From: Botryotinia globosa
Lineage: Eukaryota > Ascomycota > Leotiomycetes > Helotiales > Sclerotiniaceae
Assembly (NCBI GenBank): GCA_014898425.1
Contig: RCSZ01000002.1
Location: 3,038,001-3,102,000, forward strand
Length of the DNA: 64,000 bases
Direction: 5' to 3'
Made by a program: the position numbers and the translations under genes. Every line of letters starts with the position of its first letter. The stretch's first letter is position 1. Positions 24,263-36,853 of the stretch are shown here, one piece after another. The notes beneath the pieces were generated by a model, which saw nothing but the letters and a program-made list of their open reading frames with translations, did not search any database and was not told where the DNA came from.

Positions 24263-25594
24263 ACCTACAAAGTATCTCTTTTCGGTTGGATCATCTATCT
24301 ATCCCCTGCCAAGAATACCTAGCAGATATCTATCAATTGTATGCATTTTGAGAAGATGACCAGAGATTACAACACATGGCACTTTTCCAACTTACATACT
24401 TGGTTGGAACTTGGTACTTGGTACTTGGATGGAAACCTCTCTACTGGTACTGTATGGAACGACTCAGAGGCAAAGGCGGGAAAGGAGGGGTTTCAGGACC
24501 GAAAGACAATTGGATACATAACGATGGAGACCAGTATGTACCCCCGCAATAACCACTCGTTCGTACATCACAGATTCACAGCCACAAGATGAAATCTGAT
24601 TCGATGAATATGCGGTGAGATATCGATGCTGGACGGACATATGGTAATACGCCCATCATGCACATGCAGTATCATCGTTGAGCTAGAGATCAAGTATAAA
24701 TGCAGGTCGGTAGTATCACGGCTTGTTCGTTAAAGTCTCAAATGTTTGGTGTCTAATGTTTGGTGTCTAATACACATCAATTCTTGTTGAGTCTGGCCAC
24801 AACAAGTTTGCGTACCTGGGTACAGGAATTCGTGATATTAATTGGTAAATCACTGAATCCAAGAAAATAGAAATGTTTTACTGTTCAAATCCTCGAAGTT
24901 AGAGGCCAATTGATCGAGTATCGAGAATGAGATACAACAGCCATTCGCTTGTCAAAATCAAATGAAGGGTGAAACCTCTTCAAATCCTTCGTTCTTGAAT
25001 TTAATCATCTATTCCCCTTCTTCCCTCCCAAAACCTGTATATTCCAGGATATAAGCATTAGAAGTTATGGTTTTGCCAAATTCATATCACAATTTTTTGT
25101 CAATCGGTGGATATCAATATCTCAACAAGCGCTTCCGCCATGGCCCTTCACTTTGATGCTCAATCTCAATCTCAATCTCCGAATAGTCATAAGCAACAAC
25201 TACCTACGAAATCCATATCTTCAATCCATCACAACTTAACCATCGAACTCTAAAAGTCATTCATAAGCTTGACTTTGAATTCGAGTTTGAGAAATGCTCA
25301 AAACAAAAACCAGCGAACGTTTCTTGTGAGGTTAACGTTGCTAGATACACTTTAGTTGGGAAAATGACATACAATTCACTATTCCACCCCAGACTCTCTA
25401 TCCTCCAAACCACCCCGACGCGACAAAATCCAAAAACATATAAAAATACTTCAACAAATAACCCTTCTGCGTTGGTCGGTCGGGGCGTCGTACCTTCCGT
25501 ACTCAGTTTCCTACCCCAGCCCCCTTCTCGTCCCTTCTCCCCTCTCCCTTCTCCCCTCTCCCTTCTCCCCTCTCCCCTCTCCAATACAACCCAA

Positions 25595-25654
25595 CCATCC
25601 CCCTCTAACAAAAACCAACCATCCCCCTCTAACAAAAACCAACCATCTCCTGAA
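25595..25654. repeat. Tandem repeat CAACCATCCCCCTCTAACAA type
   Basis: Roughly two and a half copies of a 24-bp unit (CCAACCATCCCCCTCTAACA plus AAAA), within a C/T-rich tract that also contains CCCTCTCCCTTCTC repeats at 25540-25580. Confidence 0.75.
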
Positions 25655-26441
25655 TCTCTCATACCCCTACCCCCCTCTCCTCTCACGATTCCCACTCATC
25701 ATGAAAAATCAACACACACTCCAAAACTCCAAAACTCCAAAACATACAAGCAGACCCACCCAAGGTCGAACCCAACGAGGAGAGGAGAGGAGAGAAAAGG
25801 AAACAAGAGGTATAGAAGATGGTAGAAAAGCACATCGTAGCATAGAGAATCTTGGGAAGTGAGTGATGAGGCGGAGGGTAATGGGATGTCGGCTTTATAT
25901 TTTGATAAACAATCCACTAAATCTCCCAACCCCTTCCCCTCCTCTCCCAGACTCGCCTTCGCCTTCACCTAAAGTCGTCGCAGAAACCATCGAATAAATT
26001 CCCCGGTTCGCACTACACATCATCTAGATCCAAATTCAGGAGAAAGAAGAGCACGCGAGAGACAGAGGTAAACCCCAACATCACAACCACTGACTCGGGC
26101 CCCATTCACTTTTCACGTTGCACACCAAATCACACTCGAGATCAAATTCCAAACACCCAATCAACATAAACCACATTCACTTGTTATCTATTCTATTGGA
26201 GAGAAGTCTCTATTATACAGACAGACGCCATGAAAAGCCCTGCCTTTCCTCCCCTTCCTCTTCTAGAAAATCCAGTCCATCATCTAATCTATTCCTTCTC
26301 TATTTCAAGACAGACCGGAGTATTTTTTGATAAAGGCGAGGAAGAAAAGGTTTGCTGGAACAAACAAATGCATGCGGGTTCGCTAAAAGATATCCGGCGA
26401 TCCCGTAAACCCTTTTTAAACAACTGCTTTTGTAAAATCAT

Positions 26442-27651
26442 TTATTTAACAGCCAAATCAACACCACCAGTGGCACCGAGAGCCTTCTTGATATCACCGT
26501 AGATAGCGAATTGACCTACAAAAATTGATTAGTAAATAGATATGAAAATGTGGAGCTGAATTTACTTACCAGCAGTAATAGCACCGACCATAGCAAGACG
26601 AGCGCCAATACCAGTGTATGAACCTCTGAAACCCAACTCTCTACCGATCTTGATCAATCGGGAAGTGGTTCCTTCTCCTGGAAGACCCTTGGTCTTGTTA
26701 ATCTTTGACAACATGGTATCAGCTGGTTGTGAGACAAGAGCGGCAGCCATTCCAGCAATGAGACCGGATCCCAAGTTGATGGTGGTTTGCATTCCATCGG
26801 AAGTCTTGGATTTGTCGACCTTGGTGTAGATAGCCTCAACGACCTTCTCGAAAACGACGAACTTGGCCATGGTATATGGAACTCTGTTTGATGTTATTAG
26901 TATCATAATGATATCATCACCAGAAAGTCTTAAAACTTACTGCTTGAACAAGATTGGTCCGAAACCAGCATAGAAAGCACCAATACCCTCATTCTTCCAC
27001 ATCTTGGAGAAACCGCCAATGAGACCATTGGCATATGTTGGGTCAGAGACTAAACGAATACGGGTAGCCTCAAGAGGGCAAAGAGCGATATCAGCGAAGA
27101 ATTCGGCGGTAGCGGAAGATGCCAAGTAGACAGCAGTCTTGTTGTTGACGGCATTTTCGTAACCGATCATGTTAATAGCTTGTTGCTTGAAGAGTTCATA
27201 ACCTCCGAATTTGAATGCGCCTTGAAGGAAATAACCAGCGAAGGTTGGTCCAGCACCGGTCAAAAGAGCAGATGCTCCCTCCTTTGCAATGACTTGTCTG
27301 AAACCTCCGATCAATCCTCTGTTGTATGTGACGGGGTCGAGTTGGATTCTAGTCTTGACGCTGTAGAGAAAATTGATGTTAGTATTTTGATATCTGGGTT
27401 ATCTCCCACTTCCAATCCCACTTCTATCCCTCCATCCATCGAATCGAATCCTCAAATTGCGCAAAATCCAACAAGAAATCTAATACATACACATCGACGG
27501 GAGTGAGACCACCGTGGGTGACTGAGCAACAGACAGCTCCTGCCAAAGCAAATCTGGAGTAAAGTGCGAAACCACTGAGCTTCTCTGGGGTGTTAGCAGC
27601 GACCTGTTGGACGACTGCATCCACCTTTGTTGAACCAGTAGAGCCAACCAT
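26442..27651 (-). CDS. MIR1: Mitochondrial phosphate carrier
   Basis: Four exons, 27651-27491, 27360-26941, 26883-26570 and 26515-26442, give 322 residues, the usual length. The three mitochondrial carrier repeats each show the P-x-[D/E]-x-x-[K/R] signature: [20 protein letters not shown] and [12 protein letters not shown]. The blocks [21 protein letters not shown] and [20 protein letters not shown] are characteristic of the phosphate carrier subfamily rather than other carriers. It imports phosphate with protons across the inner membrane for ATP synthesis. All exon joins keep frame and conserved sequence. It is transcribed towards the GAD gene. The name MIR1 is by analogy with yeast; a PIC2-like paralogue is the alternative. 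Confidence 0.95.
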
Positions 27652-30589
27652 GATGAATATCTAGAAAAAAAGAATTGAGAGGAGAGGAGAGGAGAGGTGA
27701 GGTGAGGTGAGGTGAGGTTATTATTAGATGGATACTTCTTCTACAGAGAGAAGGAAAAGACAGTACAAAATATATCTCGTTGGTGGAGAGAAGATAAGTT
27801 GATCAACTGAACAAAATGCAATATTATTGATTAGAAAGAAAAACGACTATTAAAACTTTTGACGCTAGAGGATCGGAACCTTTCGGACTAATAATTTATT
27901 TTGGGTCGGCCGGGTCGCCTTAAAGATTAACCGTGTGGATGGTGGATGGATGCCTCAGGTATTTCTGGGTTCGGAAAACCGGTTTCTTTAAACCGAATCC
28001 CAACCCTTCTTACTACACGTGTGTTCGACAAGGAATGATATGTATAAATCTATCACATCCTTCAGTCATTGTGAGGACGGTGATGTTTTGAGGATAAGTA
28101 TATCTTCATATTTGCCTATGTTGGAAGAAAATCCTGTTTCTCCATATACTTTGAGGGCTATCCCAATGACGTAGCGACGTCAATCATGCTATTGCCAGTG
28201 CGTTGAACATTATCGTCGGATAAAACGGAAACTCAATGCGTTGTCTGAGTCGCGCAATATGGCGTCAAATGTCTCATAGTTGAGGCTCTGAATGTTGATG
28301 AATTCTTCCATGAGTACAAGGAATCAGATATAGCAAGTATGAAGCTTTTGATCATGAAGTTTTGCTTCTGTACCTAACGACGGCGGAAGTTGATGCAAGG
28401 GATGCCAAGAAATATCCGGCAAAACTCACCGGGTGTCTCGTTGTATGGTCATGATTACGAGCTTGGGGATCACTTCCGAGGATGTGTTCTTGGCCTCTTT
28501 CATATACTTTTTATGGTGCTCATTTAGTAAGACTTTATTATTCTTCGCATGGTGTTGTGTTATCAATGTTCAAGCAATCTTCCAGACTCAGCTACTAGGT
28601 ATATCCTTCGAGCCTGCTTAGGTATTGTAGCACTCGATATTATATCTTGATCCCCCTCTAGTTGCCATAGTTGATCCTGAGTATTGTTTGACTTTGCGCT
28701 ATACTCTAACAACACTGTCAATTGTTATCTAGTCCGGTCTCTGTCAAAGCTTCAAAAACGAAGTTTATTACCAGTTTTGCATTCAACAAGCGAACAATAT
28801 CTTGTGCTTTTACCCATTACGAATTTACCACGAGTTGCCAGTCTGGCGGGAGCTTGGAGTGCAGATTGACCGATATCAAAACCTCCTGTACCATAACAAG
28901 TTCATATTTAATTGCCCATGGCCCTACCTACGTCTTTGCTTTATACTCGTATATTCCGGATAAAATGAAATGTGCAATACTCGGTATTGAACCTCACTAA
29001 AATTCTCAATAGCGAGGAAGTCTGCTTTGCACAGAACAAGCCTTATAAAACTCTATCACATCCATCTCCCATCCCTATATAACTCTCTACTGGTTAAATA
29101 AATGTATGGCCATCAAAAGTAAGTTGAAACCACTTTGGACGGAGGTCAGGGGGGAGAATTTTGAATACGTCTCCGCTCTTTGGACGACTATTTCGAGCCG
29201 CGGAAAAAGCATAACGAAGGCCACAAACAAGAAGGCTAATATTCCGGAAACTGGAGATTACTTCACTGTTGAGATTCGTTCTTTTGCCGTCACTGTATAG
29301 TTTCCATCACCGTGTTCGCAGGTTTCAAAGCCCATATAAGTTTTGCGTAGCTATCGAAATACATATCAAAGATCAAACCTACAAACACCAAAAACTCAAT
29401 CACTGTTATCACAGCACTACAGAGTGCGGCGCCTGAACTTTAGAAAGACAGCAGAATGGGAGCCTTCAATCTACGATATGATGAATCTCAAACACACTTT
29501 ATACACGAAATCAAAAGACTCTGTCATATGGCCGCGGCATATTCACTTCCAGCATCTCTATATCATCGATTTTGCGTCATGCTGCTCAAAAAGAAGGTCA
29601 GAAGAAGTCTCCAATTAAATCTATAATAGAGGGTTTTCCGCCACATCCGTAAGGCCAAACTGTATTGGCAAGTCGCTGAGACTTCAATAAATGCGTAGAG
29701 CAGCTGTTGCAGAGACAAATTCAACGCGTATAATGCGACTTGGGTGTCTGTCTGGGCTAGATGTAAGTATCGGCAAGAATCATGTATTCAACCTCCAGAT
29801 TCAAGGTTACTTGTCGGGCAGTGCTCTAATTTTTCGACGTTCCTTTCTCAGTGTTATCATTCCAATAGTAGTATTGTCGAAATTTGTCATGTGCATATCA
29901 AGTGATCGATTTATATACTTTGAACATGTGTTCAGGAATAAATAAGAATCCATCACAACTGTTTTTTCTTCCCCCGTATAATATTCTACCTCGCGCGGTC
30001 ACCACAAACATCTTTTTTCCTGTAGAAGCAGATAGATATCACTGTCTTTTGTTTGGGAAATACCTTGGCTAATGATCGAGTCCATTTACAATCACAAGAA
30101 TTTTTTGGGGAAGAGCCATGCATGTCGAAATATCCTGGCAAAGGAGTGTTAGTGAAGCTCCACTTGAAAGTTTGACTCCCTACGAGCTCCTCAATATTTG
30201 TTGGTAAGGCTATAAAGATGGCCTTTTCAAGCCGTTTCGTTGGCAAATCGGTTTGAAAATACTTGCGTGAAGAAATGATGGGTGGGTGCATAATAAACTC
30301 CACTACCTTGCCCTCGAGACCTGGAGACCTGAAGACCATACCGAAGTAATTATGATTTCAGCATTACCTTTGGCTCATTTCTTTACGTTCACTACTAGGA
30401 ATTCTGATTTTGCTGTCACTGGATCCATCATCATGTCTTATTACACCGTTGAATCGTACTTTATTAACAACGTCATCGAAGTATCCGCGACCTTATCGTC
30501 CATTAACACCATCGTTGCTTTCAACACTGGCATCTTCCAAAATATGTACCAAGTATTCATGCTTCAGAGTTCGAAATTGTGAAAATTCA

Positions 30590-31110
30590 TAATAAGTCTA
30601 CTAAATCACTTATTAATATCTTACTAATTAAGAGATATATTGATGACTAATATATGCATAATATGATTTTATATTATAAAATTATATTATCATATAGTTA
30701 TATAATAATATCTCTTATTAAATTGATTTATAATGAAATAGAATGGAATAGAATGGAATGGAATCAAATAGAAGCATTTAGAAGATTATTACTAAATTGA
30801 TTGAATTTAATTAGTTGTAATTTCTTTTTGTTATATAAAATGATTCTATAGGATTTGATTTAAATCGATTTTATTTATAAGCATGGAATATATTAGAATT
30901 TCATTATAAATTATATAAACCTAGGATATTCTTTAAAGAAAATCTAGAAAAGAATACGCAATTTCATCTCAATTTAACCTAACTTTTATAAATTGACTTC
31001 AATTTAACTCTTATTATATATATTCGATTCGTTTTTAAGCCTAAACTGACCAGATCTTCCACTATTGTTATAATAATAATTATTCTTATTATTATAATAT
31101 ATAACCTCTA
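30590..31110. repeat. AT-rich patch with hairpin potential
   Basis: About 520 bases of extreme AT content, including self-complementary ATATTATAAAATTATATTAT-like sequence at 30670-30710 and AATAATAATTATTCTTATTA at 31071-31090. It may be a degenerate transposon or RIP-mutated repeat. No coding sequence was found. Confidence 0.5.
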
Positions 31111-34100
31111 ATAGAAATGAGCCTCGCAATTGTACTCCAAATTAACGAGCTAGCACCCTGACCCTTTTTCCTTGTGTTATGTGTTTGACAAGTATTGATT
31201 TCTAGTAGTCTTCAAAATTCTTTTCTCTCCAATATTTATACACTCTTGTCTCTCCCCTGCCTCTGGGTGATTATACTGCTGATACACTCTAAATAAGAGA
31301 TGTTCGATATCATCTAGTTTCCGAGTTGGTTAGCCCTGTAGATATTTGCAATGGATCAAAGTTGAGTGTCTTCCGAGTATAAAATCCACCATGAGTAACT
31401 TTTTGCAATCGTACGCTTAACTCAACATCATAACACCCGAGGGCTAAGGGAATACCTATTCATTCCTTCTTGAAATATAATCCCAGATATTATAAATTAT
31501 TTATCGAATACAATAAAAAGCGCTTTAAACATTTAAGGGTATTTATATTTATTCTTGTTATCAGTAATTCTCGCTTCCATCACCACCTTTCAATTTCATC
31601 TCATAACAATATTCATCTTCTTATTGTCATCTATACGCCCGAATCCAAATCGTGAGAACAAATCGCAATATCATTTCTATTCCCTACTATACCAAAATCT
31701 CTATAGAACTATTTGTACACCAAAAACGAAACACCTTATTGCATTGGAATGAATTCTTGTGATTTGTCTATGTGGAAAAGAAGGACTGATGAGGTTATTT
31801 ATATCTTCATTCTGATACAAAATGTACTCTTGAGGCGCACTAATAATGATCACAAGGTTTGTTGTTTGTAAGATTTCTAAGGCATGTCAGCGCGGGGTAG
31901 GGTCAGGTTCGAAGTCTCGATTTCACTATGCTAGCAGTGGCATCGGCGCAATCTTTCCTGTATTTTTTGTGAGTCTGTAATTGAGAACTATAAATGAACC
32001 GCGCTTGATGAAGACGTTGAATGCCAGAAAGAGAAGGAGGTGCGAATTCAAAATGCTAATTGAAGAATACTAATTTTGAGGAGTTCTACGTGGACTTTTA
32101 TATTTTGAGTGGAATGAACACTCCCTTTGTGATGCTTATTCTTATTACCAGTATCTGCACTATCGATTCCAAGGATTGCCATTTATGGTTTTATGTTCAA
32201 TCCTCATGGTTCGTTGTCAACAGGGCATGCTCATCTATTCGAAGTCTGATGCATATATAATGTACTCTCGAGTCTTGAAACTATTTTCGTTGTCGAAAAT
32301 GACACCATACTTTGTTACTGTCATTTTCATTGAATACATCTTTTAGCGTTGCTATTGTACTACTGCCGGCAAGAAAATTTAAATATCATTCTTGGTATTC
32401 AACCAATAAGCTCAAATGATCTCATTGTTCTCATCTATACATTATTCCTCTATTTCCTCCGCGAAAATACAGGCCACACTTGTGATCTCCAGGTCGACTG
32501 ACGCATTCAGTGATTACTCGCCAATGGTATAAATTGCTGAGCTTATTATTCCTTTATAAAATTTCAGAAGCATGAGGATCGGAATCAAATCCAGTACAAG
32601 ATTCTGAGGGAAACGTGCCTTATTCGATGTCTGTGTTAGTGGATATGAATAAGAGGGCTGTTACATATATTCCTCCTTTAAAAGGGGTTTTAATATTATC
32701 TTCTAAGCTTGACGGAGATATGTAACTTGATATTCAGAGACTAGGACTATTGATACCACTCGGGGCGTCCCATATGTAACCCTTATATCCTGGAAGGCCG
32801 CCTGGAGAGATGAGGCTTTCTCCAGAGACGTCTATATACTCATATGACCGCCGCTTTGTCATGTGTCTTTCTGTCAATAGACTTTTTATCGTCACAATGT
32901 CCGGTCTACATGTGTTACTCATACTATCATCCTATCGCTCTCTCATTATCCACATTCCCTCCCTTAATCCAGATCCGTATCCATACATGAAATCAAACTG
33001 TAGGTTCGAGGAGTAAATTCGTTGTAAAGTACACCTCGTCCAAGTACCAATCCTAAGAGTCAAATCCACAATTTCTCATATTCGTTGACTGAAGCAGTCA
33101 CTTTGAGGATTGAGAAGGTTATATACTTCTGCTCCACAAAATCTCACTCACTTACCCGCCTATCGCAGGCTCCGTCATATATCTACACAGTTTCATATAG
33201 TATTGAATGGATTCGCGTTCCATCTCAATATAAAGTGATCAGTATCGTACAGCTTTCAGTAGTAAGTTTACCCCGACGAAAGATACCAAGTAAACAACGT
33301 ATTCGGAAACTCAAACATCCGATTTCTTATCATTCCACCTCTAGGCACTTATTTAGTTCATGAATTCGATGAAAGCTTGGATCTTCAATCCTTAGGTCTT
33401 AATAACATCTATTTTCTCAACCCTTCATACTTGTTGATTTTCGCTGTTGCTAGTTTGCTTCCCCTTCTTGTTATTGTTATGTTCAAATATTTATGGGAAT
33501 TAATGTCACGCATAGCTAGCTGTATGTCAATTATGATCAAGGAGCTCCGGTCTACTGTTGCGCAATGATAAAGCTCAAAATTCTGTGTCGAATGGCCTTT
33601 TCCCCGATATTTCATTTGCTCTCTCTTCCGGAAGGAGTAAATTCCCTTGTATGGAAATGATTTTGGACGGGAGTTCAGCTTTCAAAGACTTCTTGTGCGG
33701 TTTCTGCTCCGGTTAAAGGGCCCCCAGCTTCCCGTCGATTTGCTTGACTAAGACATCACCCAGTATATTCTCATGCTGTAGCATTTTTCAGTCAAGAATT
33801 ATAAAAGCACATGTTTGGCTATCTTCAACATTCAGCAACGAAACCGACGCGCAGACTCGAAATATGGGGGAATTCATCGAATGTGTACTCAACATGCTCT
33901 GCCAGAGTCACTCTTCTATTGTTCCGCTTCTTACCCAGAGCTTCAGATATGATTGGTAGACCTTGATCGCCCCTCATGACTTTCATTTTCTTTATCATCG
34001 TTTTCTCAAGCCACTGTCAATTGTAGTAAGTTTTTTTCATCGTCGCTTTGTCTTTATCTTTTGGTTTACGAATGTAATGATTACTTATTTCAGGAAATCA

Positions 34101-35263
34101 TTTACCTTTGCTTCTATCAAGGAAACACTATGAAAACTTACATTAGAATTCATTACAGTATACTACAGCCACTTACAATGCTGAGTGAATCCTCTTTACT
34201 ATTGACTGGAACTTGGGGGTTTATTCAGAAAGTTGTTCCGTTGGTACAAATGGACATTAGCGAGTCTTATATACTCAACGATACTCGTCTAACTTATCGA
34301 AATCTCGGCTGACTCCCTCTTGTTAATCAATCCTGGTTTCAGTCGAAGCTAAAAACGCCTTGTGGCGATGTGAAGAACCAAGCAACCGTATCTGTAGACA
34401 TAACCGCGAAGAGTGACTGCAATGTGGCTTTCCCATCACCCTTCCCTATCAGGAAACCGAATATAAGTAATGTCAGGACTCCCTTCGTTATTGCTCTGCT
34501 CACTTTTTCCCTATCAATGTCTAATGTTTATTCATTACTACCAACTCTCATTGTTATTTATATTCTCATACTATCATTCCAGTGTCCATCTAGAATGAGA
34601 AGACTGTGGCTCCATATTTCGCATCAAAAATCCATGTTGCACTCAAAATCAGAACGTGATTTTGATGCCAGCTGGATTCTTTACCTGATCCAGCTATATT
34701 GTTGCGTAGTATTTTCTCTGTCAAGAATAAGCAGCTTCAATCCTAGCTGTTGATTCGGTATCATTAAATCTCACATATCTTCGATCCTTGATTCTTATTT
34801 CGGTTTTTGGTTCTCTAGTCCTCCCGCTATCCTTAACTAGTATCTTACTTAAACAAGTTCACGAGAAAGATGAGATGACCCCACTCAGTAATACAATTCG
34901 CGCACGTAAAGAGTAAAGTTACATTCCCCTGTGAACCCTCAAAGATTGAGATCTGAAATACTAATACCGCAATTCGTCACGATATCTTCCACGTTCCAAT
35001 GTCGAGGAGATTGGACGTAATTCAAAATCCGTTCGTTCATTACAATTCTGGGTCCAAAGTCTACCATGATTCAAAAAGAGAAACATCGCGAAGAAGAATC
35101 ATCGACTAAGATATGATTTCTCTCTTTTTGGGATCCGATACTCCATGGATAACGGTAAACTCACCCTTTGATTGAGATTGTCTACATGCACTAGTGGCTG
35201 ACTACTTACACGTGACATTACACGTAAGCGAGAACTAGCGAGCAGATCTCGTCCTGATCTATA

Positions 35264-35625
35264 TAGAAAAACTTGGTTATACCGGACTGAGATTTTCGAT
35301 TAATCAAATTCAATATAAAGAACATTCTAATATAGAAAATAATAGTTTAAGCTTCTTTACTAAATTTTTATTCAATCTCAGCTGTAAACCTTAATATTTT
35401 CGAGAATTTTTTTTTAATTATAATAAATCAAGTTTAATAATCATAAAAAAATTATTCAGCTAAAATTATTACCAAAATTTATACCGGATTTATCAAAAAA
35501 GATCCGATATTCCAATTTTACCTAAAAATCTAATATCATTATATAAAAATTATTGAAATAAAAAAATTATTCTAGTATATTCAAGATTCTGATATATCCC
35601 AGTCAGATATAACTAAGTTTTTCTA
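35264..35625 (+). mobile_element. AT-rich MITE-like element, copy 2
   Basis: A 362-bp AT-rich element with imperfect inverted ends: the left reads TAGAAAAACTTGGTTATACC and the reverse complement of the right reads TAGAAAAACTTAGTTATATC. TA flanks both ends. The left part GATTAATCAAATTCAATATA matches the reverse complement of the right part of the element at 1805-2158, so the two are copies of one family in opposite orientation. No transposase frame is present. Assignment to Tc1/mariner or pogo is inferred from TA flanks and terminal sequence. Confidence 0.75.
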
Positions 35626-36326
35626 TAGTATCGATCTAGAATCTATAATAGAGTCATATTTTCAAGGAATCAATTCGCATATCTCAGAAACTGTTAAGAT
35701 TATTTATTAAAAATTAAACAATCACAGTGTGAGTTCTAAGACCGACCAACTGAAGAATAAATTCGTTAGAGTTTTCGAAAGATGAAAAATATCCTGTCAG
35801 TCCATACACTCATTGGCGGGACCTGTTTTCATAGTTATTCTATTTCAGTGAGGCTTTTGCTTTTCTTGCATACTGAATCTTTTTGATATAAGCATAATTT
35901 TCATTCCACTGTTAAAACTGTCATTGCCTCATAGATTCATCTTAAAGAAAGTCGATTACATTTTGCATTTCTCGAATAATACTATTCACAGACCAGATCT
36001 TGACCCATAATCCACAAGTACATTTGCGGTCACGATTTTTCACTTTTTGGAGACCATTACTATTATTGCGCATTTTAGAATTTTATAAATGCGAAACGTG
36101 CTAGTCTCGGTATTACCTCAACCATATACAATAATCATGGTAACTATGAGGTACCGTCAATCATGCAAAATTAATAATCATTAATGACTAAAAGAAACTT
36201 CATCGCTGATCGCCCAACTCTCCTAGATTGGCGTATGTCGTTTAATCTTCAGTAGTGTTGTTCAGACAAGGTGCCGGATGAATGACAAGGTCGTAGCGCG
36301 GTTGCAGTTTGAGTGCCTTGAATTCA

Positions 36327-36853
36327 TTACAAAATTCCAGTAGAATTTATCTTTCTGTATAGTTGTTAGCATAGAACTCCGAATAAAAGCGAATGTGGTA
36401 AAACTCGATCACCTACCTGATAGTGGACACAAATTGAATGCCAGTAGCGATAAAAACGACACCAACAGATACTAAAAGACTCGCACCAACAACCATCGCT
36501 ATCTTAGCAACAACGAAGCTATATTTCTGGGGCGACTGAAGTTCCTGTCGCTCAGGTCCATGTGGAATCAGGGGAGATCCATCTTCGCCGATGGCAGCAA
36601 GCAACTTCGTGTTCATTGTGTGCATTCCGATTGTTTGAGAGTATATGTCGATGATCGCTGTGAATCACGTAACTATAGCCTTCAAATTGTCTGGAATATC
36701 CATGATACTCTCTAAAACCAGCAGAATAATAAACAGAAGTCTAGTAAAAGTGATTGTATTCCAAAACCTCTCGATCGTGGTGTTGATACCAAATTTAAAT
36801 AGAAAACTTGATACGATAATTGTTCCCAAAAGTAAGACGATAGAGTTCGGCAT
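36327..36853 (-). pseudogene. Small multi-TM protein gene with in-frame TGA
   Basis: Two exons, 36853-36417 and 36354-36327, join across a 62-nt intron with excellent signals (GTAGGT, CTAAC, TACAG) to give a 155-codon frame. Codon 63 is TGA (36665-36667), between AIVT and FTAIIDIYSQ; the flanking sequence continues in the same frame. The product has four hydrophobic stretches: near residues 5-22, 38-55, 57-75 and 115-140 (VAKIAMVVGASLLVSVGVVF). A polar segment, GEDGSPLIPHGPERQELQSP, precedes the last. I do not recognise the family. A Trp codon (TGG) at the stop would be a natural ancestor. It could also be two unrelated short frames, but shared phase and the good intron argue against that. 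Confidence 0.5.

Larger units (their letters stand above)
23528..26441. other. Intergenic region with simple repeats
   Basis: This 2.9-kb region lies between the GAD 5' end and the 3' end of the phosphate carrier gene, both on the minus strand. I find no gene. The first 250 bases (G/A-rich with GAAGAGAAGAG) are probably GAD promoter and leader. A TA-rich tandem block lies at 24112-24262. From about 25400 to 25970 the plus strand is very C/T-rich with repeats, and open frames there are products of low complexity. Confidence 0.55.
27652..36326. other. Gene desert, left part
   Basis: About 8.7 kb between the phosphate carrier gene and a small decayed gene. I find no gene I can support. The first 200 bases (GAGGTGAGGT repeats at 27690-27718) are probably the carrier promoter and leader. 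Frames at 29986-30339 (minus) and 30286-30582 (plus) are over 95 codons and moderately protein-like, but overlap each other on opposite strands and lack family motifs. Very AT-rich patches lie at 30590-31110 and 35260-35640; the latter is a MITE-like element. Confidence 0.5.

Noticed and set aside
24033..24359. Tyr/Ile-rich plus-strand frames
   Set aside because: They translate the TA-rich tandem repeat; the residue pattern simply follows the repeat.
25261..25968. Overlapping frames of 80-150 codons on both strands
   Set aside because: The region is a C/T-rich tract with tandem repeats, so stop codons are rare by composition. No motif or splice structure is seen.
29986..30582. Overlapping plus- and minus-strand frames near 100 codons
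   Set aside because: They overlap on opposite strands near 30290-30340 and have no recognisable motif or splice partners. I could not choose either as real.
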